From Streptomyces abyssomicinicus (GTDB taxonomy: Bacteria; Actinomycetota; Actinomycetes; Streptomycetales; Streptomycetaceae): a stretch of 64,000 bases of DNA. The translations under genes and the position numbers were made by a program. The stretch lies in contig NZ_BBZI01000014.1 of the NCBI RefSeq assembly GCF_008974245.1, positions 62,001 through 126,000 of the forward strand, read 5' to 3'. The notes beneath the pieces are model-generated. The model had not been told where the DNA came from and did not search any database. It saw only the letters and a list, made by a program, of their open reading frames with translations. Below, in pieces: positions 35,191 through 44,096 of this stretch (positions are counted from its first letter, which is position 1; every line of letters begins with the position of its first letter).

Positions 35191-36270
35191 ATGAGCAGCG
35201 GGACCCCGCAGACCAACCAGCCCCCGCAGATTCCGGTCGTCGTGCTGGCGGGGTTCCTCGGCGCGGGGAAGACCACCCTGCTGAACCACCTGCTGCACCA
35301 CAGCGGCGGCAGTCGCATCGGAGCGGTGGTCAACGACTTCGGCGCCATCGAGATCGACGCACTGGCGGTGGCCGGCGCGTTGGGCGACTCCACGGTGTCG
35401 CTGGGCAACGGGTGTCTGTGCTGCGCCGTGGACGTCGGGGAACTGGACGAGTACCTGGGCAGGCTGGCCCGGCCCTCGGCGGGGATCGACGTCATCGTGA
35501 TCGAGGCGAGCGGACTGGCGGAGCCGCAGGAGTTGGTGCGGATGGTGCTGGCCAGCGAGCAGCCCGAGGTCGTCTACGGCGGGCTGGTGGAGGTCGTGGA
35601 CGCCGCCGAGTTCGAGCAGACCAGGGCGCGGCACCCGGAGATCGACCGGCACCTGGCGCTGGCGGACCTGGTGGTGGTCAACAAGATCGACCGTGCCGGG
35701 GACCGCCAGGCGGTGCTGCGCACGGTGGGCGGACTGGCCGACGGGGCCGCCGTGGTGCCGGCGTCGTACGGGAGGGTGGACCCGGAGTTTTTCTTCGACT
35801 GCCGGCCGTCGGGCGAGCGGATCGGGCAGCTGTCCTTCGACGACCTGCACGTGTTCCAGGAGGGCGAGGGGCACGGCGGGCATCTGCACGCCGGGTACGA
35901 GAGCGTGTCGTTCGAGGCCGGGCGGGCGATGGACCCGCGGCGGCTGATGCGGTTCCTCGACGAGCGGCCGGAGGGGCTGTACCGGATCAAGGGGTACGTG
36001 GACTTCGGCGCGTACGACCCGCGCAACCGGTACCTGGTGCACGCCGTGGGGCGGTTCCTGCGCTTCTACCCCGAGCCGTGGGGACCCGGGGAGCGGCGGG
36101 GGACCGGGCTGGTGCTGATCGGGTCCGGGATCGACACGGAGGGGCTGGCGAAGGAGCTGGAAGCCTGTGTGAGCGCGGCGCCCGCGGAGGCGGACCAGGA
36201 CGGTATGTGGGGCGTGCTGAGGTACGTGCGGGGCGAGGACGACGCGGACCTGGTCGCCCCCGAGGAGTAA
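35191..36270 (+). CDS. CobW/COG0523-family GTP-binding metallochaperone
   Basis: A 359-residue G3E GTPase. Walker A is GFLGAGKTT at 21-29, the metal-binding CxCC is GCLCC at 74-78, a Walker B-like region is VIVIEASGLAEPQEL, and the guanine-specificity motif is NKID. The C-terminal CobW_C domain begins around SVSFEAGRAMDPRRLMRFL. A His-bearing stretch (HGGHLHAG) may bind metal. COG0523 proteins deliver zinc, cobalt or other metals to client enzymes; no client or clear Zur box is next to it. The ATG at 35191 lies just after the transposase remnant. Confidence 0.92.
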   Translation: MSSGTPQTNQPPQIPVVVLAGFLGAGKTTLLNHLLHHSGGSRIGAVVNDFGAIEIDALAVAGALGDSTVSLGNGCLCCAVDVGELDEYLGRLARPSAGIDVIVIEASGLAEPQELVRMVLASEQPEVVYGGLVEVVDAAEFEQTRARHPEIDRHLALADLVVVNKIDRAGDRQAVLRTVGGLADGAAVVPASYGRVDPEFFFDCRPSGERIGQLSFDDLHVFQEGEGHGGHLHAGYESVSFEAGRAMDPRRLMRFLDERPEGLYRIKGYVDFGAYDPRNRYLVHAVGRFLRFYPEPWGPGERRGTGLVLIGSGIDTEGLAKELEACVSAAPAEADQDGMWGVLRYVRGEDDADLVAPEE

Positions 36271-36380
36271 CGCAACCGGGCCTACGGGGCCTACTGCCCC
36301 GTGCCGGTCGCGTCCCGTGCCGCCCGGGCCCCCTGCCTCCCGCGTCCCCGCCTCCCGCGCCCGTGCGGCCCGTGCCGCTC

Positions 36381-36408
36381 GCCTCCCGTGCGGGCCCGCA
36401 CGGGAGGC
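36381..36408. terminator. 28-bp perfect palindrome between convergent cobW-like gene and parC
   Basis: The 14-base arms starting GCCTCCCGTGCGGG are exact reverse complements with no spacer. Folded as RNA it gives about 12 bp with a GGCC loop and can act on both converging transcripts. The arm also repeats parts of the CCTCCCGCG-rich sequence just upstream. Confidence 0.85.
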
Positions 36409-36425
36409 ACGGTGACCGGTCCCGG

Positions 36426-38882
36426 TTACGCCGGGCCGGCGACGACGGCGACCGTCTTCGGCAGGCCCACGCCCGAGCCGTCGCGGCGAGGGTCCATCTC
36501 CGGCAGCTCGGCCGGCATGCCGTTCTTCTGGCCGGCGCGGGCCGGCACCGGGCCCGCCCAGGCCACCGAGAGGCAGTCCTCGCCCTTGAGGAAGCGCTGG
36601 CACCGCACGCCGCCGGTCGCCCGGCCCTTGCGCGGGTACTGGTCGAACGGCGTCAGCTTGGCCGTGGTCTGCACCGAGTCGTCGAGCGTGCCGCGCGAGC
36701 CGGCGACGGTCAGGACGACCGCGTCCCGACCGGGGTCCACCGCGGTGAACGAGATCACCTTGGCGCCGTCGGCCAGCTTGATGCCGGCCACGCCGCCCGC
36801 CGGCCGGCCCTGCGGGCGGACCAGGGAGGCCTGGAAACGCAGCAGCTGGGCGTCGTCGGTGATGAAGACCAGGTCCTCCTCGCCGGTGCGCAGCTCCGCC
36901 GCGCCGACGATCCGGTCGCCGTCCTTGAGGGTGATGACCTCGAGCTCGTCCTTGCCCGCCGGGTAGTCCGGGACGACCCGCTTGACGATGCCCTGGAGCG
37001 TGCCGACGGCGAGGCCGGGGGAGGACTCGCTGAGCGAGGTCAGGCAGACGGGTGTCTCGTCGTCCTCGAAGGAGACGAACTCGGCGAGCGGGGCACCGCC
37101 GGCCAGGTTCGCCGCGGTGCCCGCGGCGATCTCCGGGAGCGGCGGAAGGTCGACCACGTTGATGCGCAGCAGACGCCCGGTGGAGGTGACGACGCCGACC
37201 TCGCCACGCGCGGTGGTGTCCGCGACGGAGACGATCACGTCGTGCTTGACCCGCTTGGCGCCCTCCTGGGCGGGGAACGGGTCGGCGTTCGCGGTGCGGG
37301 CCAGCAGGCCGGTGGAGGAGAGCAGAACCCGGCACGGGTCGTCGGCGACCTGCAGCGGCAGGGCGGCGGGGGTGTCCGCGGACTCCAGCAGCACCGTGCG
37401 CCGCGGGGTGCCGAACTTCTTGGCGACGGCGGCGAGTTCCGCGGAGACCAGCTTGCGCAGCTCGGCGTCCGAATCGAGGATCCGGGTCAGGTCCGCGATC
37501 TCGGCGGTGAGCCGCTCCTTCTCCGCCTCCAGCTCGATGCGGTCGAACCTGGTGAGGCGGCGCAGCGGCGTGTCGAGGATGTACTGCGTCTGGATCTCGG
37601 ACAGCGAGAAGCTCTCCATCAGGCGCTGCTTGGCCTGGGCGGAGTTGTCGCTGGAGCGGATGAGACGGATGACCTCGTCGATGTCGATGAGCGCGGTCAG
37701 CAGGCCCTCGACCAGGTGCAGACGGTCGCGTTTCTTGCCGCGGCGGAACTCGGAGCGGCGGCGCACCACCTCGAAGCGGTGGTCGAGGTAGACCTCGAGC
37801 AGCTCCTTGAGGCCCAGCGTGAGCGGCTGACCGTCGACCAGGGCGACGTTGTTGATGCCGAAGGACTCCTCCATCGGCGTCAGCTTGTAGAGCTGCTCCA
37901 GCACGGCCTCCGGGACGAAGCCGTTCTTGATCTCGATGACCAGGCGCAGGCCGTGCTCGCGGTCGGTGAGGTCCTTGACGTCCGCGATGCCCTGGACCTT
38001 CTTGGAGCCGACCAGGTCCTTGATCTTGGCGATGACCTTCTCGGGTCCCACCGCGAAGGGCAGTTCGGTGACGACCAGGCCCTTGCGGCGGGCGGTGACC
38101 TGCTCGACGGCGACCGTCGCGCGGATCTTGAAGGTGCCGCGGCCCTTCTCGTAGGCGTCGCGGACGCCGGACAGGCCGACGATCCGGCCGCCGGTGGGCA
38201 GGTCGGGGCCGGGGATGTGCCGCATCAGCGCGTCGAGGTCGGCGTTCGGGTGGCGGATCAGGTGCCGGGCGGCGGCGACGACCTCGCCGAGGTTGTGCGG
38301 GGGCATGTTGGTCGCCATGCCGACGGCGATGCCCGAGGCGCCGTTGACCAGCAGGTTCGGGAAGGCGGCGGGCAGGGCCACCGGCTCCCGCTCCTGGCCG
38401 TCGTAGTTGGGCTGGAAGTCGACCGTGTCCTCGTCGATCGACTCGGTCATCAGGCTCGTCGCGTCGGCCATCCGGCACTCGGTGTACCGCATGGCGGCCG
38501 GCGGGTCGTCGTTGCCCAGGGAGCCGAAGTTGCCGTGGCCGTCGACCAGGGGCACGCGCATGGAGAACGGCTGGGCGAGGCGGACCAGGGCGTCGTAGAT
38601 CGACGTGTCGCCGTGCGGGTGGAGCTTGCCCATGACCTCGCCGACCACGCGGGCGCACTTGACGTACCCGCGGTCGGGCCGCAGGCCCATCTCGTTCATC
38701 TGGTAGACGATCCGCCTGTGCACCGGCTTGAGGCCGTCGCGCGCGTCGGGCAGGGCCCGGGAGTAGATGACCGAGTACGCGTACTCGAGGAAGGAGCCCT
38801 GCATTTCGTCCACGACGTCGATGTCGAGGATCCGCTCCTCGAAATCGTCGGGCGACGCTGTCTTCGTGCTGCGGCGGGCCAT
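36426..38882 (-). CDS. parC: Topoisomerase IV subunit A (ParC)
   Basis: An 818-residue DNA-cleaving subunit that pairs with ParE to unlink replicated chromosomes. The catalytic Tyr is in AAMRYTECRM. The quinolone-determining region reads KLHPHGDTSIYDALVRLAQP, with Thr at the E. coli GyrA Ser83/ParC Ser80 position. The C-terminal beta-pinwheel contains RGEVGVVTSTGRLLRINV and similar blades. The start MARRSTKTASPDDFEE is at 38882 with GGAGC upstream. It is transcribed divergently from the M16 peptidase pair. Confidence 0.95.
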   Translation of the reverse strand: MARRSTKTASPDDFEERILDIDVVDEMQGSFLEYAYSVIYSRALPDARDGLKPVHRRIVYQMNEMGLRPDRGYVKCARVVGEVMGKLHPHGDTSIYDALVRLAQPFSMRVPLVDGHGNFGSLGNDDPPAAMRYTECRMADATSLMTESIDEDTVDFQPNYDGQEREPVALPAAFPNLLVNGASGIAVGMATNMPPHNLGEVVAAARHLIRHPNADLDALMRHIPGPDLPTGGRIVGLSGVRDAYEKGRGTFKIRATVAVEQVTARRKGLVVTELPFAVGPEKVIAKIKDLVGSKKVQGIADVKDLTDREHGLRLVIEIKNGFVPEAVLEQLYKLTPMEESFGINNVALVDGQPLTLGLKELLEVYLDHRFEVVRRRSEFRRGKKRDRLHLVEGLLTALIDIDEVIRLIRSSDNSAQAKQRLMESFSLSEIQTQYILDTPLRRLTRFDRIELEAEKERLTAEIADLTRILDSDAELRKLVSAELAAVAKKFGTPRRTVLLESADTPAALPLQVADDPCRVLLSSTGLLARTANADPFPAQEGAKRVKHDVIVSVADTTARGEVGVVTSTGRLLRINVVDLPPLPEIAAGTAANLAGGAPLAEFVSFEDDETPVCLTSLSESSPGLAVGTLQGIVKRVVPDYPAGKDELEVITLKDGDRIVGAAELRTGEEDLVFITDDAQLLRFQASLVRPQGRPAGGVAGIKLADGAKVISFTAVDPGRDAVVLTVAGSRGTLDDSVQTTAKLTPFDQYPRKGRATGGVRCQRFLKGEDCLSVAWAGPVPARAGQKNGMPAELPEMDPRRDGSGVGLPKTVAVVAGPA

Positions 38883-39203
38883 CGCTGCCGGGCTCCTTCA
38901 CGGTCTTGCGAGCATGAACGGGGGACTGTCGCGCACCATTGTGGCCCTCGCCGCCGACAGCGCGGACCGCGCCCCCGGCGGTGGGCGATCGGCGCGCGCC
39001 CGGAACGGGACCGCGGGAGCGCGGGGAGCGGACCGGTGCGGGGCCGGGCGCGGGGGCGCGCGCCGGGGACCGGATCCCCGGATCGGGCGTCAATGTGACG
39101 TATCGGGAACCTCACGGCACCCGCCCTCGGTTGCATACAGTGACAGGCAGTCCGCGTTTTCATGTGTTCACGCGTTCAAGATTCCGCGAGCGAAGGGACG
39201 TAC
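38883..39203. other. 321-base divergent promoter region between parC and M16 genes
   Basis: No gene is supported. TACAGT at 39136-39141 is a possible -10 for the M16 operon; the rest is GC-rich with no clear operator. Confidence 0.45.
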
Positions 39204-40562
39204 ATGCCCATGGGTCACACGGCCACAGCCGAGGCAGGCTCAGGAGGCCTCACAGCTACCGAGCACCGCCTTGCCAACGGGCTCCGCGTGGTGCTCTCGG
39301 AGGACCACCTGACCCCGGTCGCCGCGGTGTGCCTCTGGTACGACGTCGGCTCCCGGCACGAGGTCCAGGGCCGCACCGGCCTCGCCCACCTCTTCGAGCA
39401 CCTGATGTTCCAGGGCTCGGCCCAGGTGAAGGGCAACGGTCATTTCGAGCTGGTGCAGGGGGCGGGCGGTTCCCTCAACGGCACGACCAGCTTCGAGCGC
39501 ACCAACTACTTCGAGACCATGCCGGCCCACCAGCTGGAGCTCGCGCTCTGGCTGGAGGCCGACCGGATGGGCTCCCTGCTCACCGCCCTCGACGACGAGT
39601 CGATGGAGAACCAGCGCGACGTCGTGAAGAACGAGCGCCGCCAGCGGTACGACAACGTCCCGTACGGCACCGCGTTCGAGAAGATCTTCGCGCTGGCCTA
39701 CCCGGAGGGCCATCCGTACCACCACACCCCGATCGGCTCGATGGCCGACCTGGACGCCGCCACGCTCGAGGACGCCCGGGCGTTCTTCCGCACCTACTAC
39801 GCCCCGAACAACGCGGTGCTGTCGGTGGTCGGCGACATCGACCCCGAGCAGACGCTCGCCTGGATCGAGAAGTACTTCGGCTCCATCGCCTCCCACGACG
39901 GCAAGCCGGCCCCGCGCGACGGCGCGCTGCCCGAGGTCGTCGGCGGGGAGATCCGCGAGGTCGTCCGTGAGGAGGTCCCGGCCCGCGCCCTGATGGCCGG
40001 CTACCGCCTCCCGGAGGACGGCACCCGCGCCTGCGACGCCGCCGACGTGGCCCTGACCATCCTCGGCTACGGCGAGTCCTCCCGCCTCTACAACCGGCTG
40101 GTCCGCCGCGACCGCACCGCGGTGACGGCCGGGTTCGGGCTGCTGCGGCTGGCCGGCGCCCCCTCGCTGGGCTGGCTGGACGTCAAGACCTCCGGTGACG
40201 TCGAGGTGCCGGTGATCGAGGCCGCCGTCGACGAGGAACTGGCGCGACTCGCCGCCGAGGGCCCCACGGCGGAGGAGATGGAGCGTGCCCAGGCACAGCT
40301 GGAACGGGAGTGGCTGGACCGGCTGGGCACGGTCTCCGGCCGCGCCGACGAACTCTGCCGGTACGCCGTCCTGTTCGGCGACCCGCAGCTCGCGCTGACC
40401 GCCGTCGACCGGGTGCTGGAGGTGACGCCGGAGGAGGTCCAGGAGGTGGCCAAGGCCCGGCTGCGCCCCGACAACCGCGCGGTCCTGGTGTACGAACCGA
40501 CCACCCCGGAGGGCGCCGACGCCGACGCCGACGGCGACGAGGACGAGGAGGAGGCCAAGTGA
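39204..40562 (+). CDS. M16 zinc metallopeptidase (catalytic subunit)
   Basis: A 452-residue M16B peptidase. The inverted zinc motif HLFEH (residues 62-66, His62-x-x-Glu65-His66) is intact, and the downstream Glu lies in ENQRDVVKNERRQ. The second M16 half follows and the C-terminus is Asp/Glu-rich (DADADGDEDEEEAK). The ATG at 39204 has GAAGGGA upstream. Its stop overlaps the GTG of a second M16 gene, and the pair probably forms a heterodimer like the mitochondrial processing peptidase. Substrate is unknown. Confidence 0.93.
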   Translation: MPMGHTATAEAGSGGLTATEHRLANGLRVVLSEDHLTPVAAVCLWYDVGSRHEVQGRTGLAHLFEHLMFQGSAQVKGNGHFELVQGAGGSLNGTTSFERTNYFETMPAHQLELALWLEADRMGSLLTALDDESMENQRDVVKNERRQRYDNVPYGTAFEKIFALAYPEGHPYHHTPIGSMADLDAATLEDARAFFRTYYAPNNAVLSVVGDIDPEQTLAWIEKYFGSIASHDGKPAPRDGALPEVVGGEIREVVREEVPARALMAGYRLPEDGTRACDAADVALTILGYGESSRLYNRLVRRDRTAVTAGFGLLRLAGAPSLGWLDVKTSGDVEVPVIEAAVDEELARLAAEGPTAEEMERAQAQLEREWLDRLGTVSGRADELCRYAVLFGDPQLALTAVDRVLEVTPEEVQEVAKARLRPDNRAVLVYEPTTPEGADADADGDEDEEEAK

Positions 40563-41947
40563 CCGAGCTGGCCACGATGGAGTTCCACCCGCAGCCGCAG
40601 GCCGGCGCGCCGAAGCCGTGGGCGTTCCCCGCGCCGGAGCGCGGCGCGCTCGACAACGGCCTGACGGTCCTGCGCTGCCACCGCCCCGGCCAGCAGGTCG
40701 TGGCCGTCGAGGTGCTGCTCGATGCCCCGCTGGACGCCGAACCGGCCGGGCTGGACGGCGTCGCCACGATCATGGCGCGCGCCTTCGCCGAGGGCACCGA
40801 CAAGCACTCCGCCGAGGACTTCGCCGCCGAACTCGAGCGGTGCGGCGCGACGCTGGACATGCACGCCGACCACCCCGGCGTGCGGGTCTCCCTGGAGGTG
40901 CCCGCCTCCCGCCTGCCCAAGGCGCTCGGCCTGCTGGCCGACGCCCTGCGCGCCCCGGCGTTCGCCGAGGACGAGATCTCCCGGCTGGTCCGCAACCGGC
41001 TCGACGAGATCCCGCACGAGCTGGCCAACCCGGCCCGCCGCGCGGCCAAGGAGCTCTACAAGGAGCTCTTCCCGGCGAACTCGCGGATGTCGCGTCCCCG
41101 CCAGGGCAGCGAGGAGACGGTCGAGAAGATCGACCCGGCCGCCGTGCGCGCCTTCTACGAGCGGCACGTCCGCCCGGCCACCGCGACCGCCGTGGTGGTC
41201 GGTGACCTCACCGGCGTCGACCTGGACGCCCTGCTCGCCGAGACGCTGGGCGCGTGGACCGGTTCCCAGGCCGCCCCGCGCCCGGTGCCCGCCGTGACGG
41301 CCGACGACGCCGGCCGCGTCGTCATCGTGGACCGCCCCGGCTCCGTCCAGACCCAGCTGCTGATCGGCCGGACCGGCCCGGACCGGCACGACCGGGTCTG
41401 GCCGGCCCAGGTGCTCGGCACCTACTGCCTGGGCGGCACCCTCACCTCCCGGCTGGACAAGGTGCTGCGCGAGGAGAAGGGCTACACGTACGGCGTGCGC
41501 GCCTTCGGGCAGGTGCTGCGTTCCGCGCCCGACGGCTCGGGCGCGGCGCTGCTCGCGATCAGCGGCTCGGTGGACACCCCCAACACCGGTCCGGCGCTGG
41601 CGGACCTGTGGCAGGTGCTGCGCACCCTGGCCGCCGGCGGACTGACCGACGCCGAGCGGGACACCGCGGTGCAGAACCTGGTGGGCGTGGCGCCGCTCAA
41701 GTACGAGACGGCCGCGGCGGTGGCGGGGACCCTGGCCGACCAGGTGGAGCAGCACCTGCCGGACGACTTCCAGGCGACGCTCTATCAGCAGCTCGCCGCC
41801 ACCGGCACGGTGGAGGCCACGGCGGCCGCGGTGAGCGCCTTCCCGGTGGACCGTCTGGTCACGGTCCTGGTCGGTGACGCCGAGCAGATCGCCGGCCCGG
41901 TGCGCGAGCTGGGCATCGGCGAGGTGACGGTGGTGGGCGCCGAGTAA
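40559..41947 (+). CDS. M16-family non-catalytic partner subunit
   Basis: A 462-residue M16 homologue. At the position of the zinc site it reads ARAFAEGTDKHSAEDFAAEL, with no HxxEH, so it cannot bind zinc canonically. It retains the C-terminal R/Y-type region EEKGYTYGVRAFGQVLRSAP that helps position substrate in M16 pairs. The GTGA overlap with the catalytic gene (40559-40562) implies stoichiometric coupled synthesis. A strong hairpin ends the two-gene operon. Confidence 0.92.
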   Translation: MTELATMEFHPQPQAGAPKPWAFPAPERGALDNGLTVLRCHRPGQQVVAVEVLLDAPLDAEPAGLDGVATIMARAFAEGTDKHSAEDFAAELERCGATLDMHADHPGVRVSLEVPASRLPKALGLLADALRAPAFAEDEISRLVRNRLDEIPHELANPARRAAKELYKELFPANSRMSRPRQGSEETVEKIDPAAVRAFYERHVRPATATAVVVGDLTGVDLDALLAETLGAWTGSQAAPRPVPAVTADDAGRVVIVDRPGSVQTQLLIGRTGPDRHDRVWPAQVLGTYCLGGTLTSRLDKVLREEKGYTYGVRAFGQVLRSAPDGSGAALLAISGSVDTPNTGPALADLWQVLRTLAAGGLTDAERDTAVQNLVGVAPLKYETAAAVAGTLADQVEQHLPDDFQATLYQQLAATGTVEATAAAVSAFPVDRLVTVLVGDAEQIAGPVRELGIGEVTVVGAE

Positions 41948-41966
41948 CCGCCGTTCCAGGACGGTT

Positions 41967-42001
41967 CGGGCCCTGGTGACCCTTGTGGTCACCGGGGCCC
42001 G
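41967..42001 (+). terminator. 15-bp hairpin terminator after M16 operon
   Basis: Bases 41967-41981 pair with 41987-42001 with one G-U pair and a 5-base loop, followed by CTTTGTGT. It lies 20 bases after the stop. Confidence 0.88.
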
Positions 42002-42157
42002 CTTTGTGTCGATCTGGGCGCGATGCGTGGTGAAGGGCCCGTTTTGCCCTGTGGCGTGCGCTACAAAAGCCTTGATCCGTTTGTTATCCGAATGATCACC
42101 CCACTAGCTTCGGTCCGGCTGTCCGCCACACCTGTGCGCCGCGCCCGCGGCGCCGGG

Positions 42158-42320
42158 CAGTCATCGCCTAATCCCCGTACGGCGCGAGCCAGGGGAGCCG
42201 GGGACCCACAAGCGGAACCCATGGGGTGAATCGGGCGCCTTCCGCACCGCGGGAGGAACCCGTAGGAGACCTTCCTGCTCCGAACCCGACAGCTAACCCG
42301 GCAGGCGAGAGGGAAGGAAA
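42158..42320 (+). ncRNA. ydaO/yuaA riboswitch (c-di-AMP)
   Basis: The leader before the M23 peptidase carries the conserved blocks of the c-di-AMP riboswitch in order: CGCCTAATCCCC, GGGGAGCCGGGGACCCAC, ATGGGGTGAATCGGG, GGAGACCTTCCTGCTCCGAA and CCCGACAGCTAACCCGGCAG. In Streptomyces such elements control cell-wall hydrolases, switching expression off when c-di-AMP is high. The element ends 15 bases before the ATG. Confidence 0.92.
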
Positions 42321-42335
42321 GGACTCAGCCACTTC

Positions 42336-43076
42336 ATGGCGTTCAACTGCGCCTCCGGCAGGCATCGTCGCCCCGGCCGGACCAGTCGCACCACCGCCGG
42401 CCTGGCGGGCCTCGCCGCCCTCACCACCACCGGCGTGGTCGGCACCCTGGCAACCCCCGCCGCCGCGGCCGAGCCCGCCGCCGAGACCAGTGGCCTGCTT
42501 CCGGTCGTCACCATCGGCGACCGGATCGCCGAGCAGATCGACGAGCAGGCCGAGGCCCAGGAGCGGGCCGCCGCCGAGGCGGCCGCCTCGGCGAAGGCCC
42601 TCAAGGAGCGCGAGGAGGCCGAGGCCCGCGCCGCCCGCAAGGCCGAGCGCGACCGCCTGCGCCGCCTCACCATGTTCGTCAGCCCCATCGCCGGCTCCTA
42701 CGTCTCCACCGGCTACCAGGCCGGCGGCGCCGTCTGGTCCTCCGGCAGCCACACCGGCGTCGACTTCCACGCCGCCGCCGGCACCCCGGTCCGCTCCGTG
42801 GGCCGCGGCACCGTCGTGGAGGCCGGCTGGGGCGGCAGCTACGGCTACCAGGTCGTGATCAAGATGCACGACGGCACCTACACCCAGTACGGCCACCTCT
42901 CCTCGGTCGGCGTCGCCGCCGGCCAGTCGGTGACCGCCGGCGAGCACATCGGCCGCTCCGGCGCCACCGGCAACGTCACCGGCCCGCACCTGCACTTCGA
43001 GGCGCGCACCACCTCCGAGTACGGCAGCGACATCGACCCGGTCGCCTATCTCCGGTCCCACGGCGTGAACCTCTGA
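42336..43076 (+). CDS. Secreted M23 peptidoglycan endopeptidase
   Basis: A 246-residue protein. A signal peptide (about 1-45, ending TPAAAA) is followed by an Ala/Glu-rich coiled coil (about 62-105, EQAEAQERAAAEAAASAKAL) and a LytM/M23 domain. Zinc ligands lie in SHTGVDFHAAAGTPV and PHLHFEA. M23 enzymes cut peptide cross-bridges in peptidoglycan. A c-di-AMP riboswitch lies in its leader, linking it to turgor and wall control. A strong terminator follows. Confidence 0.93.
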   Translation: MAFNCASGRHRRPGRTSRTTAGLAGLAALTTTGVVGTLATPAAAAEPAAETSGLLPVVTIGDRIAEQIDEQAEAQERAAAEAAASAKALKEREEAEARAARKAERDRLRRLTMFVSPIAGSYVSTGYQAGGAVWSSGSHTGVDFHAAAGTPVRSVGRGTVVEAGWGGSYGYQVVIKMHDGTYTQYGHLSSVGVAAGQSVTAGEHIGRSGATGNVTGPHLHFEARTTSEYGSDIDPVAYLRSHGVNL

Positions 43077-43089
43077 CGGCCGACCCGTG

Positions 43090-43127
43090 AAAGCCCCCGC
43101 CCCGGTTTACTCCGGGCGGGGGCTTTT
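43090..43127 (+). terminator. Hairpin terminator with T run after M23 gene
   Basis: Bases 43090-43102 pair with 43114-43126 (13 bp), 13 bases after the stop, and the stem ends in GGCTTTT, an unusually classical intrinsic terminator for this genome. Confidence 0.9.
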
Positions 43128-43277
43128 CCGTCCCTCCGGACGGACCGGACGGAATCCGGGCGTAACCCGGTGGTCCGGACAGGGTTCGGCCAAAAAATAT
43201 CCTTCCACCGCCGCTTGCCGTCGGAAATCGAGGGCCATTGCCTTAGAGTCAATTCATTCATCGAGGCGGAGGTCGGC

Positions 43278-43985
43278 ATGCGTATTCCCGCGCATTCGGT
43301 ATGCACGGCGATTCGGGACGACATCGTCGCGGGCGTCCACGAGCGCGGGACCCGGCTGACCGAGGAACTGCTCGCCCGCCGGTACGGCGTCTCCCGGGTC
43401 CCGGTCCGCGAGGCGCTGCGCACCCTGGAGGCGGAGGGCTTCGTGGTCACCCGGCGGCACGCCGGCGCCTGTGTGGCGGAGCCGACCGAGGAGGAGGCCG
43501 CCGACCTCCTCGAGATGCGTCTGCTGCTGGAGCCGCTGGGCGCCGCCCGCGCCGCCCAGCGGCGTTCCGAGGCCCACCTGAAGGTGCTTCGCGGCCTGGT
43601 CAGGCTGGGTCAGGAGCGGGCCCGGCGCGGGTACGGCGACGACCTGCGGTCCCTGGGCGGCTGGTTCCACGAGACTCTCGCCCAGGCGTGCGGCAGTGCC
43701 GCCCTGACCTCGACGCTCACCCAGCTGCGGCACAAGATCGCCTGGATGTACGCCGTGGAGCCGCTGCCCGCCCCCGCCGAGACCTGGGCCGAGCACGGGG
43801 CCATCGTCGACGCGGTGGCCCGGGGCGACGGCGAGCGGGCCCGGCAGGTGACCGCCGCGCACACCGAGCGCTCCCTCGCCCTTCACCGGCTGCGCATTCC
43901 TGGCCAGAACCGCGGGACCGCGGCGCGCCCGGGTGCGGTGAGGACTTCGCAACATGCCGTAAACACGAGCGGCCTCCGGAATTAA
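43278..43985 (+). CDS. GntR-family (FCD) transcriptional regulator
   Basis: A 235-residue protein. The winged helix (residues 3-65) contains RRYGVSRVPVREALRTLEAE and the helical FCD domain follows, with LLEMRLLLEPLGAARAAQRR and HAAIVDAVARG-like sequence near residue 180. Such regulators respond to small carboxylates. The ATG at 43278 follows GGCGGAGG. Nothing nearby identifies a target; the next gene encodes HPr on the opposite strand, so a carbohydrate link is conceivable but unproven. Confidence 0.85.
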   Translation: MRIPAHSVCTAIRDDIVAGVHERGTRLTEELLARRYGVSRVPVREALRTLEAEGFVVTRRHAGACVAEPTEEEAADLLEMRLLLEPLGAARAAQRRSEAHLKVLRGLVRLGQERARRGYGDDLRSLGGWFHETLAQACGSAALTSTLTQLRHKIAWMYAVEPLPAPAETWAEHGAIVDAVARGDGERARQVTAAHTERSLALHRLRIPGQNRGTAARPGAVRTSQHAVNTSGLRN

Positions 43986-44096
43986 CAGCGAGGCCGTATA
44001 CAAGAGGCGAGGGAATTCCCGTGGGCCGGTTCCGGTGATTTCGCGCGCCTGATAATAAAGGTAGTTCCGGCGCTCGGGGAAAAGACCGGATCGCGC

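Noticed and set aside
35086..39093. 1335-codon minus-strand frame near parC
   Set aside because: It is parC read in the wrong frame, joined to antisense of the CobW gene.
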